From Saprospiraceae bacterium UBA7328 (GTDB lineage Bacteria > Bacteroidota > Bacteroidia > Chitinophagales > Saprospiraceae): a stretch of 54,030 bases of DNA. The translations under genes were made by a program, and so were the position numbers. Positions within the stretch are counted from its first letter, which is position 1. The number at the start of each line of letters is the position of its first letter. The stretch lies in contig DKPS01000012.1 in assembly GCA_002471345.1 (NCBI GenBank), positions 1-54,030 of the forward strand, given 5' to 3'. This document shows positions 34,458 to 42,720 of this stretch, piece by piece. The notes under the pieces are model-generated. The model was not told the DNA's origin, ran no database searches, and saw only the letters and a list, made by a program, of their open reading frames with translations.

Positions 34458-37400
34458 ATGGATCAAATTCTTGAAGACAGTAAATTTCAAAAGACATTAG
34501 AAGCTATATCTGAGTCTAGTGATCAATCGATAGAACAAATAAATAGAGAGGCTTCTGAATACCTGAAAGAGCTGTATTGTGAACAAAAACCCCTTGTTAA
34601 TGCAATCACATTACAGATATCACAATTTATTCTTGAAAGGGCTTATGACAAATCGATCGATGTAAAAGCATCAGAGATTAAGAACTTAAGCAAGCTTATG
34701 AGGCGACATCCTGTTGCTTTTGTAATGACCCACAAGACCTATATTGATATGATGGTCCTCGGAGCTGTTCTGATTCGTTATGGGTTGGAGCTCCCTTATA
34801 CTTTTGCTGGTATTAATATGAGCTTCCTTGGACTTGGTGAGTTAGGCAGAAAATCTGGGGTAATTTTTATCAGAAGATCATTTAAAGATAATCTTGTATA
34901 TAAAGCTACGCTTCGACACTTTATAAGTCATTTAGTTGGAAATAAGAGTCATTTCATGTGGGCTATAGAAGGTACCAGGTCGAGAACAGGAAAGCTAGTC
35001 TGGCCACAAATGGGCATACTTAAGTATATAGCTGAAGGAGATGAACAATCAGATAAAGAAGTAAAATATGTGCCAATATCCGTAGTGTATGATCTGATAC
35101 CTGATGTCCAAGACATGACAGAAGAGGGTAGAGGCAAGGATAAGAAATCAGAAAGCTTGATGTGGTTTTTAAACTATATCAAAAACATGAGCGGTGATTT
35201 TGGAAGAATTTCGCTCAGGATAGGAGAACCAATAGAGCGTTCTGCAGACCAAATGGCTTCTATTCCACTTGAAGAAGATTCACTTTACAGTAAAAAATAT
35301 TCGCTACCTCGATTCGCCTTTGAATTGGTTCATGGAATTAATCAAATTACTCCTGTCACTACTTCATCATTAGTATGTACGACTCTGTTGAGCAAATTTG
35401 CGGCACATAAAAATGATATAGAATCGGACGTCCATGAATTGATGTCTATTGTGGAACACATCAGACCAGATGCTTTAGTAGATAGAGGTAAATCGATTAA
35501 TGAAAGTGTTCAGTCTGCCCTCAACCTTATGATACAAGGTGGAATAATTCAGCAATTGGGCCAAGGAGTAAAGGCTAAATATTCTATTGTAACCAGAAAT
35601 TATTTGTCAGCTATTTATTATTCGAATATGGCTGTGCATCATCTTTATCATAGGGCATTTATTGAGATGGCACTATTCAAAGTGTCTAATGCAAAAAGTA
35701 ATAGACTAAATACTTTTTGGGAAGAGATTATGAACTTGAGAGACCTCTTCAAATTTGAATTTTTCTATTCCAGAAAATCGGAATTTACGGACGAAATAGA
35801 ACAAAATCTCACTCTTCTTTCTTCAGATTGGGAAAGTCAATTAAGTGATTCTTCTTATGACATCAAAAGCAAAATATCTAGCCAAGCTACCTTGGTTTCA
35901 CTTGTAATACTTAATCCATATATAGAAGCCTATAAAGTTGTCATTCATGCCCTTCGTACATTAGAGCACGATGCATATGAAGATGAGAAATCTTTACTTG
36001 AGGCCTGTATCTTCGTAGGGGAGGAGATGCATTGGATGGGACAAATACATCGTGTAGAATCTGTATCTAAACCTTTCCTGCAAAATGGAATTAGATTGGC
36101 CAAAAATCGTGGATTGATTCCTAGTCCTTCAAAACCAAATAAAAGAGGCCTTTCATCTTTTGCTAAAGAATTAGATTCCTATTCTTCAAGACTAAAGGAT
36201 CTACAATCCATATCGCTAAAAGTCAATTCAAAAAGAAAAACAAGGACCATTCATATTGATAAATATGTAGTACCTGGAACTCAAAGTGCTTCAGTTTCTA
36301 CAGATGTTATGAATGCTGAAGGAGGAGCAAACATCGGCGCTTTCTTTGATCTGGACCGTACGTTAATAAAAGGATTTTCTGCCAAAGAATTTTTCCAAGA
36401 AAGGCTCTTAAGTGGTAAAATGTCTGGTCGGGAGGTTGCTGCTCAATTTTCTGGTGTATTGGTATATGCCATAGGGAATAAAAATTTTGCAGGCCTTGCA
36501 GCCACAAGTGCACAAGGAGTAAAAGGTGTAAATGAAAAGATATTTATTGATCTAGGAGAAGAGGTCTATTTAAAACATCTTGCAGACGCGATTTATCCAG
36601 AGTCTAGAGCCCTAGTAAAATCACATATGGCTAAAGGGCACACGGTGGCAATTATATCGGCAGCAACACCTTATCAGGTGAATCCTGTAGCGAGAGATTT
36701 AGGTACAGAGCATGTGATGTGTACTCGTATGGAAGTAAAGAATGGAAAGTTTACAGGAGAGATTGTAGAGCCAGCATGCTGGGGAGAAGGAAAATATATC
36801 GCCGCGAAGGAATTAGCAGATAAATTCGACCTAGATCTAAGTAAGTCATATTTCTACACTGACAGTCATGAAGATCTTCCTCTTCTAGAAATGGTAGGAA
36901 ATCCAAGACCTATAAATCCTGATAATGAGTTACAGAGTTTAGCTTTTCAAAATGATTGGCCCGTTTTAAGATTTAATGACGAAATCCAACCAGGAGTTTC
37001 AAATATTGTAAGAACGGCTCTTACAATGGGAAGTATAATCCCAGCAGCATTGACAGGCATGGCGTCTACGATGCTCACAGGCTCTAAAAGGGATGGAGTG
37101 AATTCCATGATGGCCACATTAGGAGAACTCGGAACAAAGGTGGCAGGAATAAAAATGTCTGTTAAAGGAAAAGACAATCTTTGGTCTCATCGTCCGGCAG
37201 TTTTCCTTTTTAATCATCAGAGTAGTGCAGACCTTTTCATCGTGAGTAAATTACTTAAAAAAGATGCAGTTGCTATTGCAAAAAAAGAACTAAAATCGTC
37301 TCCTATTGGACCTTTGATGACAGCTGCTGGGGTCATTTTTATTGATAGGGCGAATAAGGATAAGGCTATAGAGGCCATGAAACCAGCTATAGAAGCTTTA

Positions 37401-37718
37401 AAAACCGGAACATCTGTAGCTATTGCTCCTGAGGGAACTAGGAGTTATGATTATAAGTTGGGTCCTTTCAAGAAGGGAGCTTTTCATCTTGCCATGGCAG
37501 CAGGGGTTCCTGTCGTTCCTATTGTCATCAAGAACGCTCATGATGTAATGCCAAGAGGTAGAAGCCTTGTAAGACCGTCTGTTGTAGAAGTGGTGATTTT
37601 GAAACCAGTGTCTGTGGCTGACTGGACGAAAGAAAATATGAATGAAAGGATTGCAGATGTAAGATCTCTTTATCTAAGAGAATTACAACAAGATACCTTG
37701 GGGCCAATAAGTAGCTAA
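34458..37718 (+). CDS. Fused glycerol-3-phosphate acyltransferase / HAD phosphatase / lysophosphatidate acyltransferase
   Basis: A 1086-residue fusion. Residues about 60-280 form a PlsB-like acyltransferase with H92-K-T-Y-I-D97 (HX4D) and E171-G-T-R. A helical region follows. At about 625-830 is a HAD subclass-IB phosphatase: F-F-D631-L-D633-R-T-L-I, SAATPYQVNPVARDLG, and Y-T-D-S-H-E-D-L-P. At about 895-1060 is a PlsC-like acyltransferase with H920-Q-S-S-A-D925 and P-E992-G-T-R. Together they could turn glycerol-3-phosphate into lysophosphatidate, phosphatidate and diacylglycerol. In mycobacteria similar parts are separate neighbouring genes (plsB2; a HAD-PlsC protein) beside a WS/DGAT gene. 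I chose the ATG at 34458 over a GTG at 34452. It converges on the WS/DGAT gene, 19 bp apart. Confidence 0.9.
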   Translation: MDQILEDSKFQKTLEAISESSDQSIEQINREASEYLKELYCEQKPLVNAITLQISQFILERAYDKSIDVKASEIKNLSKLMRRHPVAFVMTHKTYIDMMVLGAVLIRYGLELPYTFAGINMSFLGLGELGRKSGVIFIRRSFKDNLVYKATLRHFISHLVGNKSHFMWAIEGTRSRTGKLVWPQMGILKYIAEGDEQSDKEVKYVPISVVYDLIPDVQDMTEEGRGKDKKSESLMWFLNYIKNMSGDFGRISLRIGEPIERSADQMASIPLEEDSLYSKKYSLPRFAFELVHGINQITPVTTSSLVCTTLLSKFAAHKNDIESDVHELMSIVEHIRPDALVDRGKSINESVQSALNLMIQGGIIQQLGQGVKAKYSIVTRNYLSAIYYSNMAVHHLYHRAFIEMALFKVSNAKSNRLNTFWEEIMNLRDLFKFEFFYSRKSEFTDEIEQNLTLLSSDWESQLSDSSYDIKSKISSQATLVSLVILNPYIEAYKVVIHALRTLEHDAYEDEKSLLEACIFVGEEMHWMGQIHRVESVSKPFLQNGIRLAKNRGLIPSPSKPNKRGLSSFAKELDSYSSRLKDLQSISLKVNSKRKTRTIHIDKYVVPGTQSASVSTDVMNAEGGANIGAFFDLDRTLIKGFSAKEFFQERLLSGKMSGREVAAQFSGVLVYAIGNKNFAGLAATSAQGVKGVNEKIFIDLGEEVYLKHLADAIYPESRALVKSHMAKGHTVAIISAATPYQVNPVARDLGTEHVMCTRMEVKNGKFTGEIVEPACWGEGKYIAAKELADKFDLDLSKSYFYTDSHEDLPLLEMVGNPRPINPDNELQSLAFQNDWPVLRFNDEIQPGVSNIVRTALTMGSIIPAALTGMASTMLTGSKRDGVNSMMATLGELGTKVAGIKMSVKGKDNLWSHRPAVFLFNHQSSADLFIVSKLLKKDAVAIAKKELKSSPIGPLMTAAGVIFIDRANKDKAIEAMKPAIEALKTGTSVAIAPEGTRSYDYKLGPFKKGAFHLAMAAGVPVVPIVIKNAHDVMPRGRSLVRPSVVEVVILKPVSVADWTKENMNERIADVRSLYLRELQQDTLGPISS

Positions 37719-37737
37719 GACAATTAAAACTTATCTA

Positions 37738-39555
37738 CTATTTCATTGGTGGAACCTTACTCAAAATTTTACCCAAATTCATCGCCATTGCAGAATCACC
37801 ACCTACTGCTAACCTTCCTTGAATTACTGCAGTTTGAACTTTAAGGTCACCTTTTACAATTTTTAAGAAGTTCTTATCTTGAACAGTAAAGGTGACATCA
37901 GGACTTTTTGTTTTTCCTCTATTCAAAGATGGTTTCGCCCCAGTTAGGTCTAATACCCATTCTGAAGATTTGGGGCCAGCAATATTAAATTGAAAAAGAC
38001 CTCCTTTTTCAATTGTCTTCGCATTTTTCTTTAAGTATTTATTGAGGTGGTCAAAGAACTTGTCGGATTCTGGAGTTTGTTCTTTTTTAGATTTTTTTGC
38101 CTCTATTTCATCTTGTTTTTCTAAGATTATTTTTTCTAATTCATTGGCAGATTCTCTTAGATACTTTGTGAAAACCTTTACATCCGGCATGGAATTGCTA
38201 TCTGATGTAGCACTTATATTCACTTCTCCGTTATAACTAAAGATGGTTATAATTAGTCCCATACCATCCATAATTGGTGCCATACTCATTACCGCATAGA
38301 GCTTATGACCTTGCATGTATAGTGGAAATTGAGGGCCAGGAACATTGGTAATTACGCAATTAAATACGGGATTATGCATTTTTGCCATATTGTATCTGGA
38401 ATAGATCTTAGCTGCTTGATTAGCTATTCCATAAGGTACTACTTCAGCCATATTTGCCAATGATTTAGCCCCCATTGCTCCTTGGTAAGTTTTCCCTTTT
38501 ATCGTGTTCTCATAAATATTCTCTAGCCTTTCTATAGGGTCTTCTATATGAGTACCTAGTTGTACCAACATATTGGATACTTTGTTCCCTCCTTCATTTT
38601 CTTCAGATTTTTGACGGACTGAGATAGGGACCATGGCTACAAGTGGTTTTGAAGGCAGCTTGTCTTTTTCAAGCAAGTATCTTCTTAATGCTCCAGCACA
38701 TATCCCAAGAATTACATCATTCAGTGTAGTGCCCATAATTTTTTTCAATGCTTTCATCCTCTCTAAAGAAAGCATTATGCCACTCCATTTTCTCTGTGCT
38801 GAAATAATGCCATTTATTGGAGTTTTAGGAGCAGTAAATGGAGCAGTAGGTAAATCTATATGTTGAACTCTCGTAAGCATTCCTGCTTTCGCAGTGGCGG
38901 ATACTGTATTAGCTATGATCTTTGGAAATTTAAGAGGATTTCGAGCAAAACTTATTGCACTTCTCGCTGCTAAGGAAAGTTCATTTGGAAGTGGTTCAGG
39001 TTTGAATGGCCTTGGTTCTTTTATTTCTCCTGACAAGTCCGTTCCGTCAAAAATAAGACTTAACATTCCAGCTCCTGCAACTCCATCGACAGCCACATGA
39101 TGAATTTTGCCAATTATTGCGACGGATCCCTTGGGTACTTGATTTATGGCATCGAGACCTTCCACAAAAGTATAATGCCAAAGGGCTCTAGATCGATCTA
39201 ATGGTTCACTAAATATATCAGAGGCGATGTCTCTCAGACTGTCCCAATCTCCAGGCCTTGGAAGAGCAATATGATTCACATGTAAATCAAGATTAAAATT
39301 TGGATCATCCACCCAATAGGGGTAATCCACGCCCAGGGGAACTGACATTAACCTTTTTCTTAATAATGGAAACTGATGAATTCTAGCGGCAATCGTACTT
39401 TTAAATGTGTCATATTTAAGTGATCCTTCTATAATACATACACTTCCTACATGCATAGGACTTGTGGATGACTCTCCAAACAAAAAAGTTGCATCAAGTC
39501 CAGTAATGGGTTTGATGTTAGAAAGATTTAAGCCTTCAAGAAGTTTATCTACCAT
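37738..39555 (-). CDS. Wax ester synthase/diacylglycerol acyltransferase with C-terminal SCP2 domain
   Basis: A 605-residue enzyme of the WS/DGAT (bacterial DGAT) family that esterifies acyl-CoA to diacylglycerol or fatty alcohol, making triacylglycerol or wax esters. The catalytic motif is H152-H153-V-A-V-D157-G158, supported by the N-terminal PITGLDATFLFGE, PLDRSRALWHYTF, TLNDVILGICAGALRRYL and NVPGPQFPLYMQGHKL. Family members are usually about 450-480 residues. Here a Lys/Glu-rich linker (about 465-500) leads to an SCP2 sterol-carrier-like domain (about 505-605: FQFNIAGPKSSEWVLDLTG; VQTAVIQGRLAVGGDSAMAMNLGKIL) that could bind or deliver lipid. It is convergent with the acyltransferase fusion. 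Confidence 0.92.
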   Translation of the reverse strand: MVDKLLEGLNLSNIKPITGLDATFLFGESSTSPMHVGSVCIIEGSLKYDTFKSTIAARIHQFPLLRKRLMSVPLGVDYPYWVDDPNFNLDLHVNHIALPRPGDWDSLRDIASDIFSEPLDRSRALWHYTFVEGLDAINQVPKGSVAIIGKIHHVAVDGVAGAGMLSLIFDGTDLSGEIKEPRPFKPEPLPNELSLAARSAISFARNPLKFPKIIANTVSATAKAGMLTRVQHIDLPTAPFTAPKTPINGIISAQRKWSGIMLSLERMKALKKIMGTTLNDVILGICAGALRRYLLEKDKLPSKPLVAMVPISVRQKSEENEGGNKVSNMLVQLGTHIEDPIERLENIYENTIKGKTYQGAMGAKSLANMAEVVPYGIANQAAKIYSRYNMAKMHNPVFNCVITNVPGPQFPLYMQGHKLYAVMSMAPIMDGMGLIITIFSYNGEVNISATSDSNSMPDVKVFTKYLRESANELEKIILEKQDEIEAKKSKKEQTPESDKFFDHLNKYLKKNAKTIEKGGLFQFNIAGPKSSEWVLDLTGAKPSLNRGKTKSPDVTFTVQDKNFLKIVKGDLKVQTAVIQGRLAVGGDSAMAMNLGKILSKVPPMK

Positions 39556-39704
39556 GTCCTTTTATAATAATCTGATCCAAAATATAACAAATTAAAGTTA
39601 TCAACCTTATAGATAAAAATAGTTTCATCTTAGGCGAGTTTAATAGTCTTTTTGAGCCTTTACTAATAACGTGTTAATTGTAAAAAAATATAAAACTCAA
39701 AACA

Positions 39705-40481
39705 TCACATAGATGGGTAAAACATCATCTCTTGAATTCTGGTCTCTGGAGAAAATGGAGCCCAAATTGCTTCACTATACTGTAACCTGTCTGCTATTAT
39801 TTCAAGAACAGAAGGGTTCACTCCGAGGCCAAAATGACTTCCTCTGACCTGAACATTTTGGTGAATATTGCTTTCTTGTTGTTCCATACATGTTTGCCAT
39901 GGTACCACACCATCTTCTTTGGAGTAAATAGCAGTAGTCGGAACTGGTGCAGGGTTTGGAATATCATTTAAAAGTAATGGATCTATATCTTGTGCTGACT
40001 TTCCATTTGTAATAAATTTATATATCCATGCTGCATTATTTGGAAGGTTTATCCCTCTGAAAGGCGAGCCTAATGTGATAATCTGTCTAATTAAGTGAGG
40101 TCTTTTCTTTGCTATTTGTCGGGCAAATACTCCACCTAGGCTCCAGCCAATTATACTAATTGGCTCTCCACTTACTTTATATATATCTTCGACTTTTTCA
40201 AGGAGGAGGTCCACATAATCTTCATTTGCATAGTTCCTTCCAATATCCCATCCATAAGATTGATAACCTATCTTTTTTAGAAACCTTCGAAGGGGTTGAG
40301 TAGAAACATCTGTAGCCATAAAACCTGGTAATACAAGTACAGCATGACCATCTCCTGTTTCTTCCTGTTTCTTTAAGAAGTTATAAGGAAAAAAAGTCCC
40401 ATATTCAAATACAGCTCTACTTGCTTCTGTCATTAACCAAAATAAAGATGGCTTTTTGATTGGGTTCTGTTCTTCAGTCAT
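39705..40481 (-). CDS. Alpha/beta hydrolase, lipase-like
   Basis: A 258-residue alpha/beta-hydrolase. The nucleophile elbow is G112-W-S114-L-G116; a catalytic Asp is probable in TTAIYSKEDGVVPWQ and His in VRGSHFGLGVNP. The oxyanion strand is AVLVLPGFMATD. It has no signal peptide. Similar proteins are encoded beside WS/DGAT genes in other bacteria, and neighbouring carboxylesterases occur in the mycobacterial plsB2-plsC-WS/DGAT region. Here it would serve turnover of stored acylglycerols or acyl transfer. It lies upstream of the WS/DGAT gene in the same direction, 149 bp away. Confidence 0.8.
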   Translation of the reverse strand: MTEEQNPIKKPSLFWLMTEASRAVFEYGTFFPYNFLKKQEETGDGHAVLVLPGFMATDVSTQPLRRFLKKIGYQSYGWDIGRNYANEDYVDLLLEKVEDIYKVSGEPISIIGWSLGGVFARQIAKKRPHLIRQIITLGSPFRGINLPNNAAWIYKFITNGKSAQDIDPLLLNDIPNPAPVPTTAIYSKEDGVVPWQTCMEQQESNIHQNVQVRGSHFGLGVNPSVLEIIADRLQYSEAIWAPFSPETRIQEMMFYPSM

Positions 40482-40686
40482 GGTGATAGTTTAAGTTGGA
40501 ATAATTGATCCACAAAATGTGATCAGATTACTCTTCTCATTCAAAATTCTAGAAAAACTGCATATTACAACAATGTTGAATGTTTCAGCAATATTGTCTT
40601 ATAATTAATGCAAAGTGGAACGTAAATTACTAGTGTTTAAAATAGGATAAAATATTGTAAATCAATTACTTAAGGGCGTAAAACAC

Positions 40687-40723
40687 CAAGGGCCAAATTA
40701 CCTATTTGATAATTCAGCCCTTG
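40687..40723 (-). terminator. Hairpin terminator after the small phasin-like gene
   Basis: CAAGGGC (40687-40693) pairs with GCCCTTG (40717-40723), with further AATTA/TAATT-type pairing inside. On the minus strand it is followed by GTGTTTT. It lies just past the stop of the gene at 40745-41062. Confidence 0.6.
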
Positions 40724-40744
40724 ATAATCTTGCTGGGATTATAA

Positions 40745-41062
40745 TTAGTTCTTACTGAACAAACCTTTAATTCTAGATCTGCTATCTAACATTTGACCTT
40801 TTAAAGAGTCTAATGTGTCGAATACAATATCTTGTGTATTTGCTGTTAATTTCAAGCCACCTTTTACAGCTTTAGACGCTACATTTTGCCATTGTTCTCC
40901 TCTTACCACTGCCTCTTTGATTAGGTCATCAGAATTGTCAAGCATAAAGTCATTAACGTCTTTTGCTCCTTCGATAACTCTATCTACAACATTAGTAATA
41001 TTGAAGTTTTGAGCTGCTTTTGTTGCTGTCTTAGCTGTTTTCTTTGCTGTCGTGTTTGCCAT
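40745..41062 (-). CDS. Phasin-like granule protein (small)
   Basis: A 105-residue protein, nearly all amphipathic helix, with an Ala/Lys/Thr-rich start (ANTTAKKTAKTATKAAQ). The core (about 20-100) has phasin-like character and aligns by eye with the first half of the protein encoded just upstream: EQWQNVASKAVKGGLKL... and SRSRIKGLFSK here match EKWQNMFSKGF... and SGQRVKSLLG there. Phasins coat polyester or neutral-lipid granules. With WS/DGAT genes next door, a coat on triacylglycerol/wax ester droplets is likely but inferred. Its promoter carries a SARP-type direct repeat. Confidence 0.7.
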   Translation of the reverse strand: MANTTAKKTAKTATKAAQNFNITNVVDRVIEGAKDVNDFMLDNSDDLIKEAVVRGEQWQNVASKAVKGGLKLTANTQDIVFDTLDSLKGQMLDSRSRIKGLFSKN

Positions 41063-41098
41063 GATATTTTTTTTATTGATTATTTTTTAATTATAGTT

Positions 41099-41106
41099 CA
41101 AATATA
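41099..41106 (-). promoter_or_regulatory. -7 box TATATTTG of the small phasin-like gene
   Basis: On the minus strand this reads TATATTTG, an exact TAnnTTTG match 36 bp upstream of the ATG at 41062. It lies 9 bp downstream of the direct repeat at 41116-41133. No -33 TTG is present, as expected for an activator-dependent promoter. Confidence 0.6.
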
Positions 41107-41115
41107 TATTCAGCC

Positions 41116-41133
41116 AGTTACAGCTGAGTTACA
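41116..41133 (-). promoter_or_regulatory. SARP-type operator candidate A: TGTAACT-N4-TGTAACT
   Basis: On the minus strand TGTAACT CAGC TGTAACT forms two heptamers with an 11-bp period. The identical 18 bp occurs at 41831-41848. SARP-family activators bind heptamer direct repeats with 11- or 22-bp period whose 3' copy lies about 8 bp from the -10 box; here the gap to the -7 box is 9 bp. A SARP-like regulator is encoded at 41880-42695. Confidence 0.7.
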
Positions 41134-41144
41134 TTATCTCAGAT

Positions 41145-41780
41145 CTACTTTGTAATTGCCTTAGCCTGATTCACCCATGTACTCGAATCGTGCATTTGAA
41201 ATCTTGGCCCTGCTGTTTTAAGTACTTTTTCTAAAGTTTCCATTTTTGCTGTAGCTAAATCAGCAATACTTTTAATGCCAACTTCATTTAGCAATCCTGC
41301 TATTTTTGGTCCTATTCCAGTAATGTCAGTAAGTTTTGATGGAGTTTTAATAGTCTTAGTTTTAGGAGCTCCAGTAACTTTTTTTGTCTTTGGTGTTAAA
41401 GCCGTTGTTTTAGGCGCAAAAGCAGTAACTTTTTTTGTCTTTGATGTTGATATGGTTGCTTTAGGTGCAGCGGTAATAACTTTATTAGTAATGTTCTCAT
41501 TCTTTCCTAGACCTAAAAGTGATTTTACTCTTTGTCCACTTGATCTGTATTGATCCCATAGCGTTTCTGCTACTGTAAAAGATAAATCAATCCCCTTTTC
41601 TACTAAAGGAGTACTAGCAGTAAATCCTTTAGAAAACATATTTTGCCATTTTTCTAGGTTATCTACAGTAACTTCTACAGTTTCTTTTGATACATTGATA
41701 ACTCTATCATGAATTTTACCGTACTCCTTTTTCAGGTTCTTTCTAGTAATATTCTTCTTGATCTTTGTTGCTGTTGACAT
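41145..41780 (-). CDS. Phasin-like protein with basic linker and helix-hairpin-helix domain
   Basis: The protein has 211 residues in three parts. Residues 1-95 form a phasin-like helical domain related to the small neighbour (EKWQNMFSKG; AETLWDQYRSSGQRVKSLLG). Residues 98-146 form a low-complexity Lys/Thr/Pro/Ala linker with repeated APKT and SKTKKV/PKTKKV units, like histone-like tails. Residues 147-211 are a helix-hairpin-helix domain (LTDITGIGPKIAGLLNEVGI, ending GPRFQMHDSSTWVNQAKAI). The layout suggests a granule-coat protein that also touches DNA, comparable in idea to PhaF or PhaM, which tether polyester granules to the nucleoid. It carries the same operator as the small phasin-like gene. 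Confidence 0.7.
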   Translation of the reverse strand: MSTATKIKKNITRKNLKKEYGKIHDRVINVSKETVEVTVDNLEKWQNMFSKGFTASTPLVEKGIDLSFTVAETLWDQYRSSGQRVKSLLGLGKNENITNKVITAAPKATISTSKTKKVTAFAPKTTALTPKTKKVTGAPKTKTIKTPSKLTDITGIGPKIAGLLNEVGIKSIADLATAKMETLEKVLKTAGPRFQMHDSSTWVNQAKAITK

Positions 41781-41813
41781 GCTAAATACTTTCTGTTTGT
41801 AATAATTTTATAA

Positions 41814-41821
41814 CAAAGATG
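41814..41821 (-). promoter_or_regulatory. -7-like box CATCTTTG of the large phasin-like gene
   Basis: On the minus strand this reads CATCTTTG, one mismatch from TAnnTTTG, again exactly 9 bp downstream of the direct repeat (41831-41848) and 33 bp upstream of the ATG at 41780. Confidence 0.45.
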
Positions 41822-41830
41822 AAAGTCGAT

Positions 41831-41848
41831 AGTTACAGCTGAGTTACA
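41831..41848 (-). promoter_or_regulatory. SARP-type operator candidate B: TGTAACT-N4-TGTAACT
   Basis: An identical 18-bp copy (plus-strand AGTTACAGCTGAGTTACA) of the site at 41116-41133, in the promoter of the large phasin-like gene. The flanking bases differ, so the 18 bp is the conserved unit rather than part of a longer duplication. Confidence 0.7.
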
Positions 41849-41879
41849 GGTGTTGAATGGTATTAAGATAAAAGAAGGA

Positions 41880-42695
41880 TTAACTTATTTGTTCAATACT
41901 TTTAAGGAGAGCTTTTGTTCTTGGTAAAGGAGATATTCCGAATTCTTCATCCAAAACCTTTTCACATTCAGCATATGTTCTTAAAGCTTGAGGTCTGTTA
42001 CCATTCACGAGATAGGCTTCCATTTGAATACGGTATGCATCTTCCCAAGTTTTGTCTATAAGTAAGGCACTCTTTGACAATCGGATGCTTTCCATAGGAT
42101 TGGACGGAATCAATAATTCAGCCAGATTGATAATTCCACTTAATGTTATTACTTGGATTCTTTCTCTTTCTTCACTGCACCAATCTTCATACATTCTTTC
42201 TGGTAAGAAGGGGCCTTCATATAGCTTTATTGCTGCAGTGTAAGCTTGAATGGCCTTATCTTTTTGATTGTTAATAAAGTTGTTTCCCATTTCAATAAGC
42301 TTTTCCATGATGTCTAGATCAAGCCAGATATATTCCATGTTAAGCTGATAAGTGAGTCCCTGTCTTAATACATATTTGGGGTCAGTTCTGTTTGGTCGAT
42401 TTGGTTCGAGGGCTTTATTGATACCATGCATGGCTACTTTGAAATCTCTGTCTCCTGATACTTTGTTTGAATCCTCCCATAGTCGATTAACAATTTGTTC
42501 TTTATGAAGACCGCCTCTGTGACGTGCATTAATCAGGAATTGAAGGAGTTGGAGCGTTTTATCTCGACCCCAATATTTTTTATCAACACTGTAACCTTCT
42601 ACTATTGCTTCAAACCTTCCTAATGTATAGAGTCTTAGATCCTTAGATGGATTATCCTTAATAAGACTCTCTATTTCATTGAAGTTTTCTGACAT
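41880..42695 (-). CDS. SARP-like transcriptional regulator (winged helix + BTAD)
   Basis: A 271-residue regulator. The N-terminal part (about 18-105: LRLYTLGRFEAIVEG; YWGRDKTLQLLQFLINARH; HKEQIVNRLWED; FKVAMHGINKAL) is an OmpR/SARP-type winged helix. The C-terminal part (about 115-265: LDLDIMEKLIEMGN; AAIKLYEGPFLPERMYEDWCSEERERI; AYRIQMEAYLVNGNRPQALRTYAECEKVLDEEFGISPLPRT) is a bacterial transcriptional activation domain with TPR-like helices. SARPs act as monomeric-domain dimers on direct repeats. It is the likely activator of the two phasin-like genes. It is in an operon with the upstream 165-residue protein (25 bp apart). Confidence 0.88.
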   Translation of the reverse strand: MSENFNEIESLIKDNPSKDLRLYTLGRFEAIVEGYSVDKKYWGRDKTLQLLQFLINARHRGGLHKEQIVNRLWEDSNKVSGDRDFKVAMHGINKALEPNRPNRTDPKYVLRQGLTYQLNMEYIWLDLDIMEKLIEMGNNFINNQKDKAIQAYTAAIKLYEGPFLPERMYEDWCSEERERIQVITLSGIINLAELLIPSNPMESIRLSKSALLIDKTWEDAYRIQMEAYLVNGNRPQALRTYAECEKVLDEEFGISPLPRTKALLKSIEQIS

Positions 42696-42720
42696 TGTAA
42701 AATGCTATGATTTTGATTCT

